DNA from: Nitrospirota bacterium
GTDB taxonomy: Bacteria > Nitrospirota > Thermodesulfovibrionia > SZUA-242
Length of the DNA: 64,000 nt
Reading direction: 5' to 3'
Assembly (NCBI GenBank): GCA_016212095.1
Contig: JACRHH010000004.1
Span: forward strand, 1-64,000
Made by a program: the position numbers and the translations under genes. The notes below the pieces were generated by a model. That model was given only the letters and a program-made list of their open reading frames with translations. It was not told where the DNA came from and searched no databases. Shown piece by piece: positions 23,013-33,407 of the stretch (positions are counted from its first letter, which is position 1; each line of letters opens with the position of its first letter).

Positions 23013-24422
23013 CTATCTGAGCAGCTCGAAATGCGGATCGTCGCTCTTTCTGTCGGTTTCGTCCATGAATGCGTTGGCAATCCAGGTAATCAGATTGAGA
23101 ACGCCCTTGTAGCCGATGGTTGCGTAGCGGTGCATGTTCACCCGGTCTACAATCGGGAAACCTATGCGGATGTGCGGAATTCCGGCGTCGCGCGCGGCGT
23201 ATTTGCCGTGCGAGTTGCCGATCAGCATGTCAACCGGCTCGGTCATCAGAAGCGAGCGCATGTGCCAGAGATCGCGCCCGTTATGAACCTGCCCCGACAT
23301 GCCATAAGGCGATGAGGCAAGCAGCGCCTCCATCTCCTTTGCAAACTTCCTGGTTCCGTTGGTGGAAACGATATGAACCGGCTCGCCGCCCATCTCCATG
23401 AGGAAACGAACCAGCCCAAGCATCGTGTCCGGGTCGCCAAACAGCGAGAACCTCTTGCCGTGGAAATACGGATGCGCGTCTGTCGCGGCGTCAACCGCAA
23501 GGCCGCGCTCGCGTTTTATCGCTTCAGGCACGGGCTTGCCGGTGATTTCGGAAACCTTCACCAAGAATGTGTCGAACGCGCCAATGCCCAGCGGATAGTT
23601 GAACTCGGCTGCCTGCTGGCTATACTTCGTTTTCAGCATGCCGACGGTCTTCGGCGCGGCATACGCCTGCATCGACACTACCGCCGCCGCGTTCACGCAG
23701 TCGGCAGCCTCGGCAAGCGTTGTGCCGCCGTTATACATCTTGTATTCGCCGGTAAGCGGCGAATCGAACGATGTGGAATTGTCGGCAAGCACCGTGCAGT
23801 CAACGCCCATCAGGCCCATGTAGCGCCTGATCTCGCGTATGTTTTCGATATGCGCGTCGAAGCCCGGAATGATGTTCAGCTTTCCGTTTCGCCAGCCGTT
23901 GTTGAACTTCCCGGCTGACATGGTTTCGATTATGCCGGATAGCATCGAGTCGTATCCGGTAAGGTGCGAGCCGATAAAACTTGGCGTGTGGGCGAACGAC
24001 ACAGGGAAATCTTCCGGAATCGAGCCTGCGTCGCGGGCGTTCGAGATGAACGCCTTCAGGTCGTCGCCGATAACCTCGGCCATGCATGAGGTACACATGG
24101 CGATCATCTTCGGCTTGTAGATTTCGTAGGCGTTTTTCAGCCCCTCGATCATGTTCGCCCTGCCGCCGAATACGGCGGCGTCTTCGGTCATCGAGTCCGA
24201 CACAGCCGGAAACGGCTCGCGGAAATGGCGAGACAGGTTGTTCCTGAAATAGGCGGCGCATCCCTGCGAGCCGTGCTCGTAGGGCAGCGTGCCTTCAAAT
24301 CCGGCGGCGCAGAAGAACGATCCAAGCGGCTGGCACGCCTTGGTTGGGTTTATGACGAGAGCCTTGCGCGCGAAGTTCAGATCGCGGTACTCGGCTGTAT
24401 TAATCCATTCGGCAACATTCAT
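23013..24422 (-). CDS. nifK: nitrogenase MoFe protein beta subunit NifK
   Basis: From the ATG at 24422 (AGGAA ribosome-binding site) the product is 469 residues. P-cluster cysteines are visible in NPTKACQPLGSFFCAAG, GSQGCAAYFRNNLSRHFREP and CTSCMAEVIGDD. The 50-residue N-terminal extension of Azotobacter NifK is missing, as in Group II/III nitrogenases. The C-terminal FGDPD, TNGT and NLITWIANAFMDE segments are normal. It lies between nifD and nifEN. The 123-bp gap to nifD carries a GC-rich repeat. Confidence 0.97.
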   Translation of the reverse strand: MNVAEWINTAEYRDLNFARKALVINPTKACQPLGSFFCAAGFEGTLPYEHGSQGCAAYFRNNLSRHFREPFPAVSDSMTEDAAVFGGRANMIEGLKNAYEIYKPKMIAMCTSCMAEVIGDDLKAFISNARDAGSIPEDFPVSFAHTPSFIGSHLTGYDSMLSGIIETMSAGKFNNGWRNGKLNIIPGFDAHIENIREIRRYMGLMGVDCTVLADNSTSFDSPLTGEYKMYNGGTTLAEAADCVNAAAVVSMQAYAAPKTVGMLKTKYSQQAAEFNYPLGIGAFDTFLVKVSEITGKPVPEAIKRERGLAVDAATDAHPYFHGKRFSLFGDPDTMLGLVRFLMEMGGEPVHIVSTNGTRKFAKEMEALLASSPYGMSGQVHNGRDLWHMRSLLMTEPVDMLIGNSHGKYAARDAGIPHIRIGFPIVDRVNMHRYATIGYKGVLNLITWIANAFMDETDRKSDDPHFELLR

Positions 24423-24463
24423 TGGTTTAATTCCTTTCAACTTAATATCGAAGCCCACTCAAT

Positions 24464-24513
24464 AACTCCCCCGGTTTCGCCCCCCCCTCAATGAGGGGGG
24501 TAAGGGGGGAGTT
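24464..24513. repeat. GC-rich hairpin repeat, copy 3 (between nifD and nifK)
   Basis: AACTCCC, CCCCCCCTCA, ATGAGGGGGG and GGGGGGAGTT form a hairpin in the intergenic space of two genes whose products are needed in equal amounts. A partial CCGGGGGTGA unit follows at 24531. Confidence 0.85.
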
Positions 24514-24545
24514 AACTTTCTGCAGAGAAGCCGGGGGTGAGGTTC

Positions 24546-25979
24546 TTACCACGGCGCTTTCACCAGCTTCCACGTTGGCGAGTTGATTGCCATGTCCATG
24601 TCGCGGGCGAATATCGGAAATCCGTCGTAGCCGTGATACGGGCCTGAGTAATCCCACGAATGCATCTGGCGAAACGGCACGCCCAGCTTCTGGAAAACGT
24701 ACTTTTCCTTGATGCCCGCGCCCACCAGATCGGGCTGAAGCTTCTTCACAAGCCCGTCCAGTTCGTGCTCCGTCACGTCGTCGTAGATCACCGTGCCCTC
24801 TTTCAACTGAGGGATGGTGCGCTTGTAGTCGTCGGCGTGGGCAAACTCGTAGCCGGTTCCGATTATATCCATGCCGAGGTCTTCATACGCGCCGATCACG
24901 TGACGCGGGCGAAGGCCGCCCACATAGAGCATCACCCGCCTGCCCTCAAGGCGCGGACGGTATTTCGCAAGCACCGCGTCCATCGCGGGCCGATACTTGG
25001 CGATAACCTTTTCGGCGTTCTCCATGATCTTGTCGTCGAAGCGCGAGGCTATCGCGCGCAGCGAAGATTCGATCTTGGACGGCCCGAAAAAGTTGTACTC
25101 AAGCCACGGAATATCGTATGTCTCCTCCATGTGGCGCGCGATGTAGTTCATCGAGCGGTAGCAGTGGATCAGGTTCAGCTTCACCGCGTGGGTGAGCTTC
25201 ATCGTCTCCAGCTCGCCGTCGCCCGACCACATCGCAACAACGCGAAGGCCGATCTCTTCAAGTATCTTGCGGCTGGCCCACGCGTCGCCGCCGATGTTGT
25301 AGTCGCCGATAATCGCCACGTCGTAAGGGCCGGGATCGGCCAATTTGCCCTTGCCAAGCACATGGTCGCGTATGGTGTCGTTTGCGATATGATGCCCAAG
25401 CGACTGGCTGACGCCGCGAAAACCCTCGCACCGAACAGGAATTACCGGAAGCTTAAGCTCGGTCTGCATCTTTTTGGCCGAGGCCTCGATGTCGTCGCCG
25501 ATCAGGCCGATCGGGCATTCGGACTGAACCGATATGCCCTTGGCAAGCGGAAACAGGCCGGAAATCTCGCGGCAGATGTCTTCAAGCTTCTGCGCGCCGC
25601 CGTAGACGATGTCTTTCTCCTGATAGTCGGACGAAAACTGAAACGGCACAAAATTGTCCACGCCCGGACGGCCCTGCGCCAGATTGCGGCGCGTGCTCCA
25701 CGAGTAGTATCCGCAGCCGATAGGGCCGTGGCTAAGGTGAACCATGTCACGGATCGGCCCCCAGACCACGCCCTTCGATCCGGCGTAGGCGCAGCCGCGC
25801 GCCGTCATCACGCCCGGAATCGACTTTACGTTCGACTTCACGGCACATGTGGAGCAGTCCGAGCCCGCCGGTGAATCCTTCACCGCGATATGCCCGGCTC
25901 GCTTCTTGAGAGTCTTCTCGGAGTAAACCTCCAGTATTTCGTCAACAATCTGTTCTGTTTTTTCAACAACCGCGCTCAT
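24546..25979 (-). CDS. nifD: nitrogenase MoFe protein alpha subunit NifD
   Basis: The 477-residue protein has the P-cluster cysteines in [24 protein letters not shown] and [11 protein letters not shown]. The FeMo-co ligands are the Cys in [12 protein letters not shown] and the His in [15 protein letters not shown]. Together with NifK it forms the N2-reducing dinitrogenase. A Mo-type enzyme, rather than vanadium or iron-only, is supported by the nifEN, nifQ and nifV neighbours. It is 11 bp downstream of nifH. Confidence 0.98.
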   Translation of the reverse strand: MSAVVEKTEQIVDEILEVYSEKTLKKRAGHIAVKDSPAGSDCSTCAVKSNVKSIPGVMTARGCAYAGSKGVVWGPIRDMVHLSHGPIGCGYYSWSTRRNLAQGRPGVDNFVPFQFSSDYQEKDIVYGGAQKLEDICREISGLFPLAKGISVQSECPIGLIGDDIEASAKKMQTELKLPVIPVRCEGFRGVSQSLGHHIANDTIRDHVLGKGKLADPGPYDVAIIGDYNIGGDAWASRKILEEIGLRVVAMWSGDGELETMKLTHAVKLNLIHCYRSMNYIARHMEETYDIPWLEYNFFGPSKIESSLRAIASRFDDKIMENAEKVIAKYRPAMDAVLAKYRPRLEGRRVMLYVGGLRPRHVIGAYEDLGMDIIGTGYEFAHADDYKRTIPQLKEGTVIYDDVTEHELDGLVKKLQPDLVGAGIKEKYVFQKLGVPFRQMHSWDYSGPYHGYDGFPIFARDMDMAINSPTWKLVKAPW

Positions 25980-25990
25980 AATCGTTCTCC

Positions 25991-26938
<948 letters not shown>

Positions 26939-27008
26939 ACGGCTTGAAGAGATTCGGCATCGCCGATTCATCCAGAATTGTTGATGTCGGATTAAAAGTG
27001 TAGGGTTT

Positions 27009-27025
27009 GCAGGCAGGATGCCTGC
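27009..27025. repeat. short palindrome upstream of nifH
   Basis: GCAGGCA and TGCCTGC flank three bases. It lies in the 366-bp gap between nifH and gmk, which otherwise holds the nifH promoter elements and the tandem array starting at 27099. Confidence 0.4.
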
Positions 27026-27098
27026 TTGCGTGGGCAGGACTAATTCGGCATGGCAATCCAGATGAGATTCAAATCATTCCAGACAGCTTCACTTATAA

Positions 27099-27249
27099 TG
27101 TAACCAACCCGTAGACGGGGTTTATGTAACCAACCCGTAGACGGGGTTTATGTAACCAACCCGTAGCCTGGGGGTATGTAACCAACCCGTAGACGGGGTT
27201 TATGTAACCAACCCGTAGCCTGGGGGTATGTAACCAACCCGTAGACGGG
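27099..27249. repeat. 26-bp tandem repeat array, six units
   Basis: Units of 26 bp begin with TGTAACCAACCCGTAG and continue either ACGGGGTTTA or CCTGGGGGTA. There are five full units and a 21-bp sixth. Within the array CCCGTAGACGGG forms a small inverted repeat. The array runs into the gmk coding region and supplies its last 14 or so codons and stop. Because 26 is not a multiple of three, each unit shifts frame. Confidence 0.92.
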
Positions 27250-27805
27250 CAGCCATGATGATACACCGAAGCTCGTCAAGCGCCTGCTCGAACATATCGT
27301 TCAGCACAAGATAATCGTATTCGTTGAGGCATGAAAGTTCGTCACGGGCCTTGGCAAGCCTGCGACGGATTACATCATCGGAGTCTGACCTGCGGTTTCG
27401 CAGCCTGCGTTCAAGTTCCTCCATGGATGGCGGGGCAATGAATATGAACACGCCGTCGAGGTCGCGTTTGCGTATCTGTCTCGCCCCCTGAACATCGATG
27501 TCCATCAGCACGTCATCTCCGGCTTCAAGCGCTCCGGTCAGGCGGTCAAGAGCCGTGCCGTAATAATTGCCATGCACCTGCGCCCATTCCGCGAATCTGT
27601 CCTCATCAACCATGCGTCTGAAAGCCGCCTCGTCGATGAACGTGTAATCGCGTCCGTCCACCTCGCCCGGCCTCGGCTGGCGCGTGGTGTGCGAAACCAG
27701 ATGGCGAAGGCGATGGTCGTTCATCACCAGCTCGCGACAGAGCGTTGTCTTGCCGGCACCGGATGGAGCCGAAACCACAAACAGATTTCCCCTACCCTTC
27801 GGCAT
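27200..27805 (-). CDS. gmk: guanylate kinase
   Basis: From the ATG at 27805 the 201-residue protein begins [23 protein letters not shown] with its P-loop. It has the GMP-binding [18 protein letters not shown] motif and the lid segment [17 protein letters not shown]. It phosphorylates GMP to GDP. The final 15 residues ([15 protein letters not shown]) are encoded by the tandem repeat array rather than by normal gmk sequence. The natural end should be near IIMAARLR. It overlaps the remA-like gene by 14 bp, as often seen in yicC-remA-gmk operons. Confidence 0.93.
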   Translation of the reverse strand: MPKGRGNLFVVSAPSGAGKTTLCRELVMNDHRLRHLVSHTTRQPRPGEVDGRDYTFIDEAAFRRMVDEDRFAEWAQVHGNYYGTALDRLTGALEAGDDVLMDIDVQGARQIRKRDLDGVFIFIAPPSMEELERRLRNRRSDSDDVIRRRLAKARDELSCLNEYDYLVLNDMFEQALDELRCIIMAARLRVGYIPPGYGLVT

Positions 27806-28094
27806 AGTCGTCTCTCTCCCTCGATTCATTGAATTTCTGGCCTTCGCCAAAGCGCTGGCCAACTGTCTCCGACTGAAGGGCCGAAAGTATCACATGGTCG
27901 CTGTCCGTCACGATTATCGCCCGCGTTCTCCTGCCCTGCGTTGCGTCTATCAGCTTGCCCCGCTCGCGGGCTTCATCACGTAACCGCTTCAGCGGCGACG
28001 ATCCGGGCGCGACAATCGCAATAACGCGTGAAGCTGCCACCATGTTTCCGAAGCCGATGTTTATCAAAGGAGGCAGATGATCTGATTTCTTCAT
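27792..28094 (-). CDS. RemA/DUF370-family regulator
   Basis: The 100-residue protein contains the DUF370 core [63 protein letters not shown]. In Bacillus RemA is a DNA-binding ring protein controlling matrix genes. In Gram-negative bacteria the gene sits conserved between yicC and gmk with no proven target. Here the order yicC-remA-gmk is kept, and its end overlaps gmk by 14 bp. Confidence 0.88.
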   Translation of the reverse strand: MKKSDHLPPLINIGFGNMVAASRVIAIVAPGSSPLKRLRDEARERGKLIDATQGRRTRAIIVTDSDHVILSALQSETVGQRFGEGQKFNESRERDDYAEG

Positions 28095-28109
28095 ACGGAA
28101 GATCTCTCT

Positions 28110-28961
28110 TTATTGAATGTTTTGAAGTTGTTCGCGCGCCTTTTCGAGTTGATCCTTGATTTCGATCACGATATGCGCTATTTCAGAACGTCCAGCCTTC
28201 GACGCTATCGTGTTGGCCTCGCGGAATAACTCCTGCGTGAGAAAATCGAGTTTCCGCCCCACGCCGCCGCCGCCTTTCAGAAAGCCACGAAACTGTGCCA
28301 CATGGCTTGCTGCGCGCACAAGTTCTTCAGTAATGTCGGCGCGTTCGGCATAGAAGAAAATTTCCTGAGCTAGCCTAGCGTCCTCAACCGGAAGCGGAAG
28401 TCCTATTCCGTCGATCCTCTCCTTCAGGTTGGTTCGCACCCGCTCGGCATGTTCGGCTGCGTACGGGGCGATTTCCTTGAAGAAGCCCTCTATTGCGTCG
28501 ATTCTGGCCGTGAGGTCGGACTTCAGGGCGCGCCCCTCGGCAAGCCGCATATCGTCAAGCTGATCCAGCGCCTTGTCAAGCAGATCCCCCACTATCTGAA
28601 CTGCCGATTCATCCACTTCAACCTGTTCATAAATCTCGCGGATTGTGGCAAGCGTAGCTATGTCGATTGTGCCTGGAACGCCAAGTTCTTCCTGAATGCT
28701 GAGAAGTCCGTCATAAATGCGTCTTGCCACATCGTGATTCAGCTGGAGTGATGCGCCGCCATCCTTCAGCGGCTTGACAAACACATCGAGCCTGCCACGC
28801 GAAAGATGTTTTCTGATTTGATCCTTGAGACGCTGCTCGGCGGCGTACAATGAAGGCGGCAGCTTCAGTTGAATGTCGAGATGCTTGTGGTTCACCGACC
28901 GTATTTCGATCCTGAACCCGGCGTCCTCGGCAACGCCGTATCCTGTCATGCTGTATATCAT
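28110..28961 (-). CDS. YicC-family endoribonuclease
   Basis: The 283-residue protein opens MIYSMTGYGVAEDAGFRIEIRSVNHKHLDIQLKLP and ends with GRKLDFLTQELFREANTIASKAGRSEIAHIVIEIKDQLEKAREQLQNIQ, both diagnostic of YicC. Recent work on this family describes RNase activity. It is the first gene of a yicC-remA-gmk operon and is divergent from ccoN. The 203-bp intergenic region has a TTGACA box at 29099 but no convincing -10. Confidence 0.92.
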   Translation of the reverse strand: MIYSMTGYGVAEDAGFRIEIRSVNHKHLDIQLKLPPSLYAAEQRLKDQIRKHLSRGRLDVFVKPLKDGGASLQLNHDVARRIYDGLLSIQEELGVPGTIDIATLATIREIYEQVEVDESAVQIVGDLLDKALDQLDDMRLAEGRALKSDLTARIDAIEGFFKEIAPYAAEHAERVRTNLKERIDGIGLPLPVEDARLAQEIFFYAERADITEELVRAASHVAQFRGFLKGGGGVGRKLDFLTQELFREANTIASKAGRSEIAHIVIEIKDQLEKAREQLQNIQ

Positions 28962-29164
28962 GGGTTACGTAACTTGAGGAACATTACAGAATAATCAGGG
29001 AAAAGTCAAAGCAGTTGCGGTTGCCGATTGTTGTTACGAGCATTGTCATCCGGCAGACATGATTCCATGTCATTGGAAAACGCGCCACTTGAAAACTTGT
29101 TGACAATCTCCCGGAAATGCGATTTCCTTTAGTAACATCCATCGTTGATTCAGGGAGAGAATAC

Positions 29165-30562
29165 ATGAGGCAGGAAGAATCATACGAAGACGGTGCAGTA
29201 AAAGGATTTATCTTTTCGTCCCTGTTCTGGCTGGTTATCGGTTTGGTTGTCGGCTTGCTGATCGCAGCCCAGCTATTTGCGCCAGCTCTGAACCTGTTGC
29301 CTTGGCTCACCTACGGACGTCTCCGCCCTGTCCACACAAACGGATTGGCATTCGGCTTTGCGGTAACAGCGATAATAGGAGTTTCATATTACGTTGTTCA
29401 GCGCCTTGCCCGCGCGCCGCTGGTGTTTCCGGGTCTTGCCCGCGCATCGCTATGGCTTATGAACATAACCGTGGCGCTTGGCGCCGCAAGCCTTTTCATG
29501 GGCTTCACATCGTCGAAGGAATACGCCGAACTCGAATGGCCCATCGACATTTTGGTGGTGGTCGTCTGGGTGATGTTTGCGGTTAACATGGTTGCCACGC
29601 TCATCAAGCGGCGGGAAGAGCAGATGTATATCTCGCTCTGGTATTTGCTGGCCACGGTCGTTGTTGTGGCGCTTCTGTACATCGTCAACAACCTGGCGAT
29701 CCCGGTAAGCTGGTTCAAGTCATACTCCGCTTACGCCGGAGCCAACGACGCCAACGTGCAATGGTGGTACGGGCATAATGCCGTTGCCTCATTGTTTACG
29801 TTCCCTATTCTCGCCTTCTTCTACTACTTCCTGCCCAAAAGCACCAACCTGCCGATATACAGCCACCGGCTTTCGATAATCGCTTTCTGGTCGCTTGTGT
29901 TCGGTTACATGTGGACAGGCGCTCATCACCTGGTCTACACGCCGATTCCGGACTGGATTCAGACGATGGCGATTGCTCTCAGCATATTCCTTATCGCGCC
30001 GTCGTGGGGATCGGTGATAAACGGTTACTACACGATGCAGGGAAGCTGGGCAACGGTGCAGTCTAACTATCTGGTGAAGTTTTTTCTTTGGGGAATCACG
30101 TTCTACGGGCTTCAGACCATTCAGGGGCCGACTCAGGCTATTCGCTGGATCAGCCAGTTCGTGCATTACACCGACTACATTCCAGGCCATGTTCACATGG
30201 GAACAATGGGATGGGTGACGATGATAATCTCCGCTTCGTTCTACTACCTCGTTCCGAAGCTGTACAACACGTCACTGTACAGCATTAAACTGGCCAATAA
30301 TCATTTCTGGCTTGTGCTTGTCGGACAACTCATCTTCTCTATCACCATGTGGATTACCGGTCTTCAGCAGGGCGCAATGCTTACTGCAACCAACGAGGAT
30401 GGCTCGCTACGTTATTCGTTCCTCGAAACGCTTGTTCATAACTACCCGTACTGGATGATGCGATTTGCCGGAGGAATAATCTACTTCGCCGGAATTGTCA
30501 TATTCGTCTATAACCTTGCAAAGACAACGGCGAATCGGGGCGGAAGGGAGGCAGCGGCATGA
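29165..30562 (+). CDS. ccoN: cbb3-type cytochrome c oxidase subunit I
   Basis: From the ATG at 29165 (GGGAGA ribosome-binding site) the 465-residue protein has twelve or so helices. The haem b histidine is in RPVHTNGLAFG, the cross-linked CuB ligand pair in WWYGHNAVASL, the CuB histidines in WTGAHHLVY, and the haem b/b3 histidines in YIPGHVHMGTMGW. A cbb3 oxidase reduces oxygen with high affinity, which suits protection and energy supply under microaerobic nitrogen fixation. It starts the operon ccoN-O-Q-P-G. A longer start at 29117 lacks support. Confidence 0.95.
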   Translation: MRQEESYEDGAVKGFIFSSLFWLVIGLVVGLLIAAQLFAPALNLLPWLTYGRLRPVHTNGLAFGFAVTAIIGVSYYVVQRLARAPLVFPGLARASLWLMNITVALGAASLFMGFTSSKEYAELEWPIDILVVVVWVMFAVNMVATLIKRREEQMYISLWYLLATVVVVALLYIVNNLAIPVSWFKSYSAYAGANDANVQWWYGHNAVASLFTFPILAFFYYFLPKSTNLPIYSHRLSIIAFWSLVFGYMWTGAHHLVYTPIPDWIQTMAIALSIFLIAPSWGSVINGYYTMQGSWATVQSNYLVKFFLWGITFYGLQTIQGPTQAIRWISQFVHYTDYIPGHVHMGTMGWVTMIISASFYYLVPKLYNTSLYSIKLANNHFWLVLVGQLIFSITMWITGLQQGAMLTATNEDGSLRYSFLETLVHNYPYWMMRFAGGIIYFAGIVIFVYNLAKTTANRGGREAAA

Positions 30563-31422
30563 GCATCTACCGGAAACCCGTTATTTTCATTATAGTATCG
30601 CTGGTTGTAGTGCTTGTCGGTTCGGTAGTATCAACCTTCATACCGCTCTTCATGCCGTCGATGGAGCCTGCGCTGGAAGGCATCACTCCGTATAATCCTA
30701 TTGAGCTTGAGGGACGCGACATCTATATCCGCGAAGGCTGCAACAACTGCCACACCCAAACCGTGCGCCCGCTTTTGTTCGAAACAGCGAGATATGGCGA
30801 ACCGTCGAAACTTGGCGAATTCGTTCACGACCGCCCGCATCTCTGGGGATCGAAGCGCACCGGCCCGGATCTTGCCAGAGTGGGCGGCAAATATCCGGAC
30901 TCTTGGCATTACAAGCATATGGAGAACCCTCAGGCGATGTTCAAGGATTCCAATATGCCGCCTTACGCATGGCTTGCAGGCAATCGGCTCGACACATCGC
31001 TTGCTGAGAAAAAGATGAAAACGCTTCATTTCCCATTTGCCGACGCCGAGATAAGGGCGCTTGACGGAAAGACAGAGATGGACGCACTGGTTGCATATCT
31101 CCAGAAACTTGGCAGGACTAAGAAGCCCCAGCCGCTTGCCGCAACAACCCAAGGCGCGGCAACGGCTGTTGAATCGCCGGCAGTTGCCGAGGGCCACAAA
31201 ATATTCGATGAGAACTGCGCCGGTTGTCATGGTGCGGATCTTGCCGGCGGACTCGGCCCGAACCTGACGGACGCCGAGTGGAAATTCGGCGGGTCGGATG
31301 CGGATTTAATATTGTCAATAACTGAAGGACGCCCAGGCGGAATGCCATCGTGGAAGTCGGTTCTCGATCAGGACAAGACAGGCAAGGTCGTGGCATATAT
31401 CCGAAGCAGGGCGAAGGGGTAA
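30559..31422 (+). CDS. ccoO: cbb3 oxidase subunit II with an extra C-terminal cytochrome c domain
   Basis: Residues 1-190 are a normal CcoO: an N-terminal membrane anchor, the haem motif in EGCNNCHTQTVRPL, then DRPHLWGSKRTGPDLARVGGKYPD and the Met ligand region SNMPPYAWL. After an Ala/Thr/Pro linker (QPLAATTQGAATAVESPAVAEG) a second cytochrome c domain follows with CAGCH and a Met in GRPGGMPSW. This gives 287 residues against about 200-240 in canonical CcoO. The start overlaps the ccoN stop by 4 bp. The extra domain resembles one half of a di-haem CcoP. Confidence 0.92.
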   Translation: MSIYRKPVIFIIVSLVVVLVGSVVSTFIPLFMPSMEPALEGITPYNPIELEGRDIYIREGCNNCHTQTVRPLLFETARYGEPSKLGEFVHDRPHLWGSKRTGPDLARVGGKYPDSWHYKHMENPQAMFKDSNMPPYAWLAGNRLDTSLAEKKMKTLHFPFADAEIRALDGKTEMDALVAYLQKLGRTKKPQPLAATTQGAATAVESPAVAEGHKIFDENCAGCHGADLAGGLGPNLTDAEWKFGGSDADLILSITEGRPGGMPSWKSVLDQDKTGKVVAYIRSRAKG

Positions 31423-31426
31423 GGCT

Positions 31427-31567
31427 ATGAGTATTACATCAGCGGCATTCTTGCTGTTTACCATATTGCTGGCGGCCACTTACGGATGGATTGTATTCCG
31501 GACGTACCATCCCAAGGAAAAGCGCCGCCTTGAGGAACCAAAGTTTACAATGCTTAATGACGGCTGA
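31427..31567 (+). CDS. ccoQ: CcoQ-like small membrane subunit
   Basis: This 46-residue reading frame sits between ccoO and ccoP. It has one transmembrane helix (AAFLLFTILLAATYGWIVF) and a basic-then-acidic tail (RTYHPKEKRRLEEPKF) typical of CcoQ, which stabilises the oxidase. It starts 4 bp after the ccoO stop with an AAGG ribosome-binding site. Its size is at the low end for the family. Confidence 0.8.
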   Translation: MSITSAAFLLFTILLAATYGWIVFRTYHPKEKRRLEEPKFTMLNDG

Positions 31568-31588
31568 GAATTTTAGGGAGGCTGCACT

Positions 31589-32065
31589 ATGTCTGATACG
31601 TTTGACGGCATAAAGGAAGGTCACAGCCGTATTCCGAAAGGCGTGATGGTGCTTTTCATCGGCCTTGCCGCATGGGCGGTCTGGTATGTTTTTTCATTCA
31701 CTCCGACGTTCAGCGGATGGAGCCAGGGCAAGATTTACGAGGAGCGGCTCGCATCGTCCAGGGCGGCGGTGAAGGAAATTCCATACGAAAATCCTTACGA
31801 GAAAGATCCCAAGGCAATCGCTGAAGGCAAGGGTATTTACGAGGCGAATTGCGCCTCCTGTCACGGAGCAAACCTGAAGGGCGGCGTAGGGAACGATCTT
31901 ACGGCACACTTCAAGTATGGCGAAACCGACAAGGACAAGTACCTCAGCATATTCAGCGGGCGCGGCGGCGGAATGCCCGGCTTTGGCGATCAGCTTGGAC
32001 GCGACCGCACATGGAAGGTTCTCGCGTACATGGACTCCGTGCGCGAATACGGCATGAAGCCGTAA
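31589..32065 (+). CDS. ccoP: short mono-haem CcoP-like subunit
   Basis: The 158-residue protein opens with a CcoP-like DTFDGIKEGHSRIPKG segment, a membrane helix (VMVLFIGLAAWAVWYVFSF) and the FSGWSQGKIYEERL linker. It has only one cytochrome c domain with CASCH and the Met of GGGMPGFG. Canonical CcoP is about 300 residues with two haems. The missing domain is probably the one fused to CcoO. An AGGGAGG ribosome-binding site precedes the ATG. Confidence 0.9.
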   Translation: MSDTFDGIKEGHSRIPKGVMVLFIGLAAWAVWYVFSFTPTFSGWSQGKIYEERLASSRAAVKEIPYENPYEKDPKAIAEGKGIYEANCASCHGANLKGGVGNDLTAHFKYGETDKDKYLSIFSGRGGGMPGFGDQLGRDRTWKVLAYMDSVREYGMKP

Positions 32066-32090
32066 GTTTCCGCAGATAGAGCTGCGCCGA

Positions 32091-33281
32091 ATGCATGCCC
32101 GCCGCCATTTCAAGCCTTGGCGGCGTGCGTTTTATCTTCTCCAGGCATCGGTCATGATAGGCCTGCCGTTTCTGCGCGTGGGCGGAGAAAGCGCCTTGCG
32201 CTTCGACATACCGGCTCTCAGGCTGCTTTTCTTCGGGCGCGCGCTCTTCATCGAGGACTTCTTCCTTTTTCTTCTCGCGATGCTCCTGTTTGTAATGATC
32301 TTCGTGTTTCTTACCATTCTGCTTGGACGCGTTTGGTGCGGATGGTTCTGCCCGCAGAGCGCGATCATCGAATTGCAGACGATGTTTCGCGGCGCATTGC
32401 GGCGCTTTCGGCTTCCGGACAACATTGCGAACATAGCGTTTCATGCCTCTGCAATCGCGCTGTCGATGCTGATTTCGGCCACGCTCATCTGGTATTTTCT
32501 GCCGCCCGCCGAAATGCTGGAAATGCTCGTGTCCGGCTCGCCGCTTGTTCGCGGGTTCTGGATTGTTCAGGCTGCGCTTGTTTATCTGATGGCAACTTTA
32601 TGGGGGCGGCGGTTCTGCCGCTACGTGTGCCCGTATGCCAGAATGCAGGGTGCGCTGTTCGACAACAGCACACTTCGCATCGAATTCGATGAAAACAGGC
32701 GCGACGAATGCCTGAACTGCGGCCTCTGTGCAAAGGTCTGTCCGACCGGGATCGACATACGGGACGGCCTTCAGACCGGCTGCGTCGCCTGCGCCGAATG
32801 CGTTGACGCCTGCCGCGACATGACCGGGAAGCGCGGAATTGCGCCGCTTGTGCGGTACAGTTTCGGCGCAAGGCTGTTTATTCGCCCCCAGAGCATCATT
32901 AGCGCCATCGCCATTGCGGCGTTCGCCGCGCTTTTTGGCGCGCTCGCCTTCAGCGGCCCGGATTTCGACATGACCGTGAGCCGGACGCCCGGCCCGCTTT
33001 TCGCTCTAACCGCCGATGGCAGCGTGATTAACCATTACCGCGTCAGCGTCAGGAACAAAACCGGCGTTGAACGGGAGTTTCGCCTGAGCATTGCAGGCAA
33101 TAACAGGCTTGCGCTGGCCGGAAACAACACTCTGACGGTCGGCCCGAACGGCTTCAATGCGGTACATGCGGCGGTTGTCTGCGCTTCTCCGTGCAAGGCT
33201 GCGGCAAGCGGGCAGGTTGTGTTCGTGCTCAATGGCGGGGGCGAGGCAATAAGCCGCGAAGCGGCGTTTTTCGGGCAATAG
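32091..33281 (+). CDS. ccoG: cbb3 oxidase accessory protein CcoG (RdxA/FixG)
   Basis: The 396-residue protein has several helices, the CGWFCPQ and CRYVCPYARMQ membrane-proximal cysteines and a polyferredoxin-like section with CLNCGLCAKVCPTGIDIRDGLQTGC and CAECVDAC. The C-terminal domain is Ig-like (DMTVSRTPGPLFALTADGSVINHYRVSVRNKT). CcoG is a cupric reductase supplying Cu+ for cbb3 assembly. It is shorter than the usual 460 residues. It is last in the cco operon; ccoI, ccoS and ccoH are absent here. Confidence 0.93.
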   Translation: MHARRHFKPWRRAFYLLQASVMIGLPFLRVGGESALRFDIPALRLLFFGRALFIEDFFLFLLAMLLFVMIFVFLTILLGRVWCGWFCPQSAIIELQTMFRGALRRFRLPDNIANIAFHASAIALSMLISATLIWYFLPPAEMLEMLVSGSPLVRGFWIVQAALVYLMATLWGRRFCRYVCPYARMQGALFDNSTLRIEFDENRRDECLNCGLCAKVCPTGIDIRDGLQTGCVACAECVDACRDMTGKRGIAPLVRYSFGARLFIRPQSIISAIAIAAFAALFGALAFSGPDFDMTVSRTPGPLFALTADGSVINHYRVSVRNKTGVEREFRLSIAGNNRLALAGNNTLTVGPNGFNAVHAAVVCASPCKAAASGQVVFVLNGGGEAISREAAFFGQ

Positions 33282-33318
33282 CAATTAGCGCGGATATTGC
33301 CTTGAAGGCAGCTTCACC

Positions 33319-33367
33319 CGCCGCTGGCGTCATTGGCCGCCGCTGGCGTCATTGGCCGCCGCTGGCT
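33319..33367. repeat. 19-bp tandem repeat, about 2.5 units
   Basis: CGCCGCTGGCGTCATTGGC occurs twice in direct succession, followed by the first 11 bases of a third copy. It lies in the 126-bp gap between ccoG and the converging ABC transporter gene. Confidence 0.85.
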
Positions 33368-33407
33368 ACCCTTGGCGATATACGAACTTCGCATATCATT
33401 AATAGCA

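Noticed and set aside
24660-25874. A 404-codon open frame on the plus strand opposite nifD
   Set aside because: It is the complement of a strongly conserved nifD with all its cofactor ligands. The frame has arginine- and histidine-rich composition and no recognisable domain, as expected for GC-rich antisense frames.
27099-27249. Possible CRISPR array
   Set aside because: The 26-bp units are directly abutting with no spacers, and no cas genes are present. It is an ordinary tandem array.
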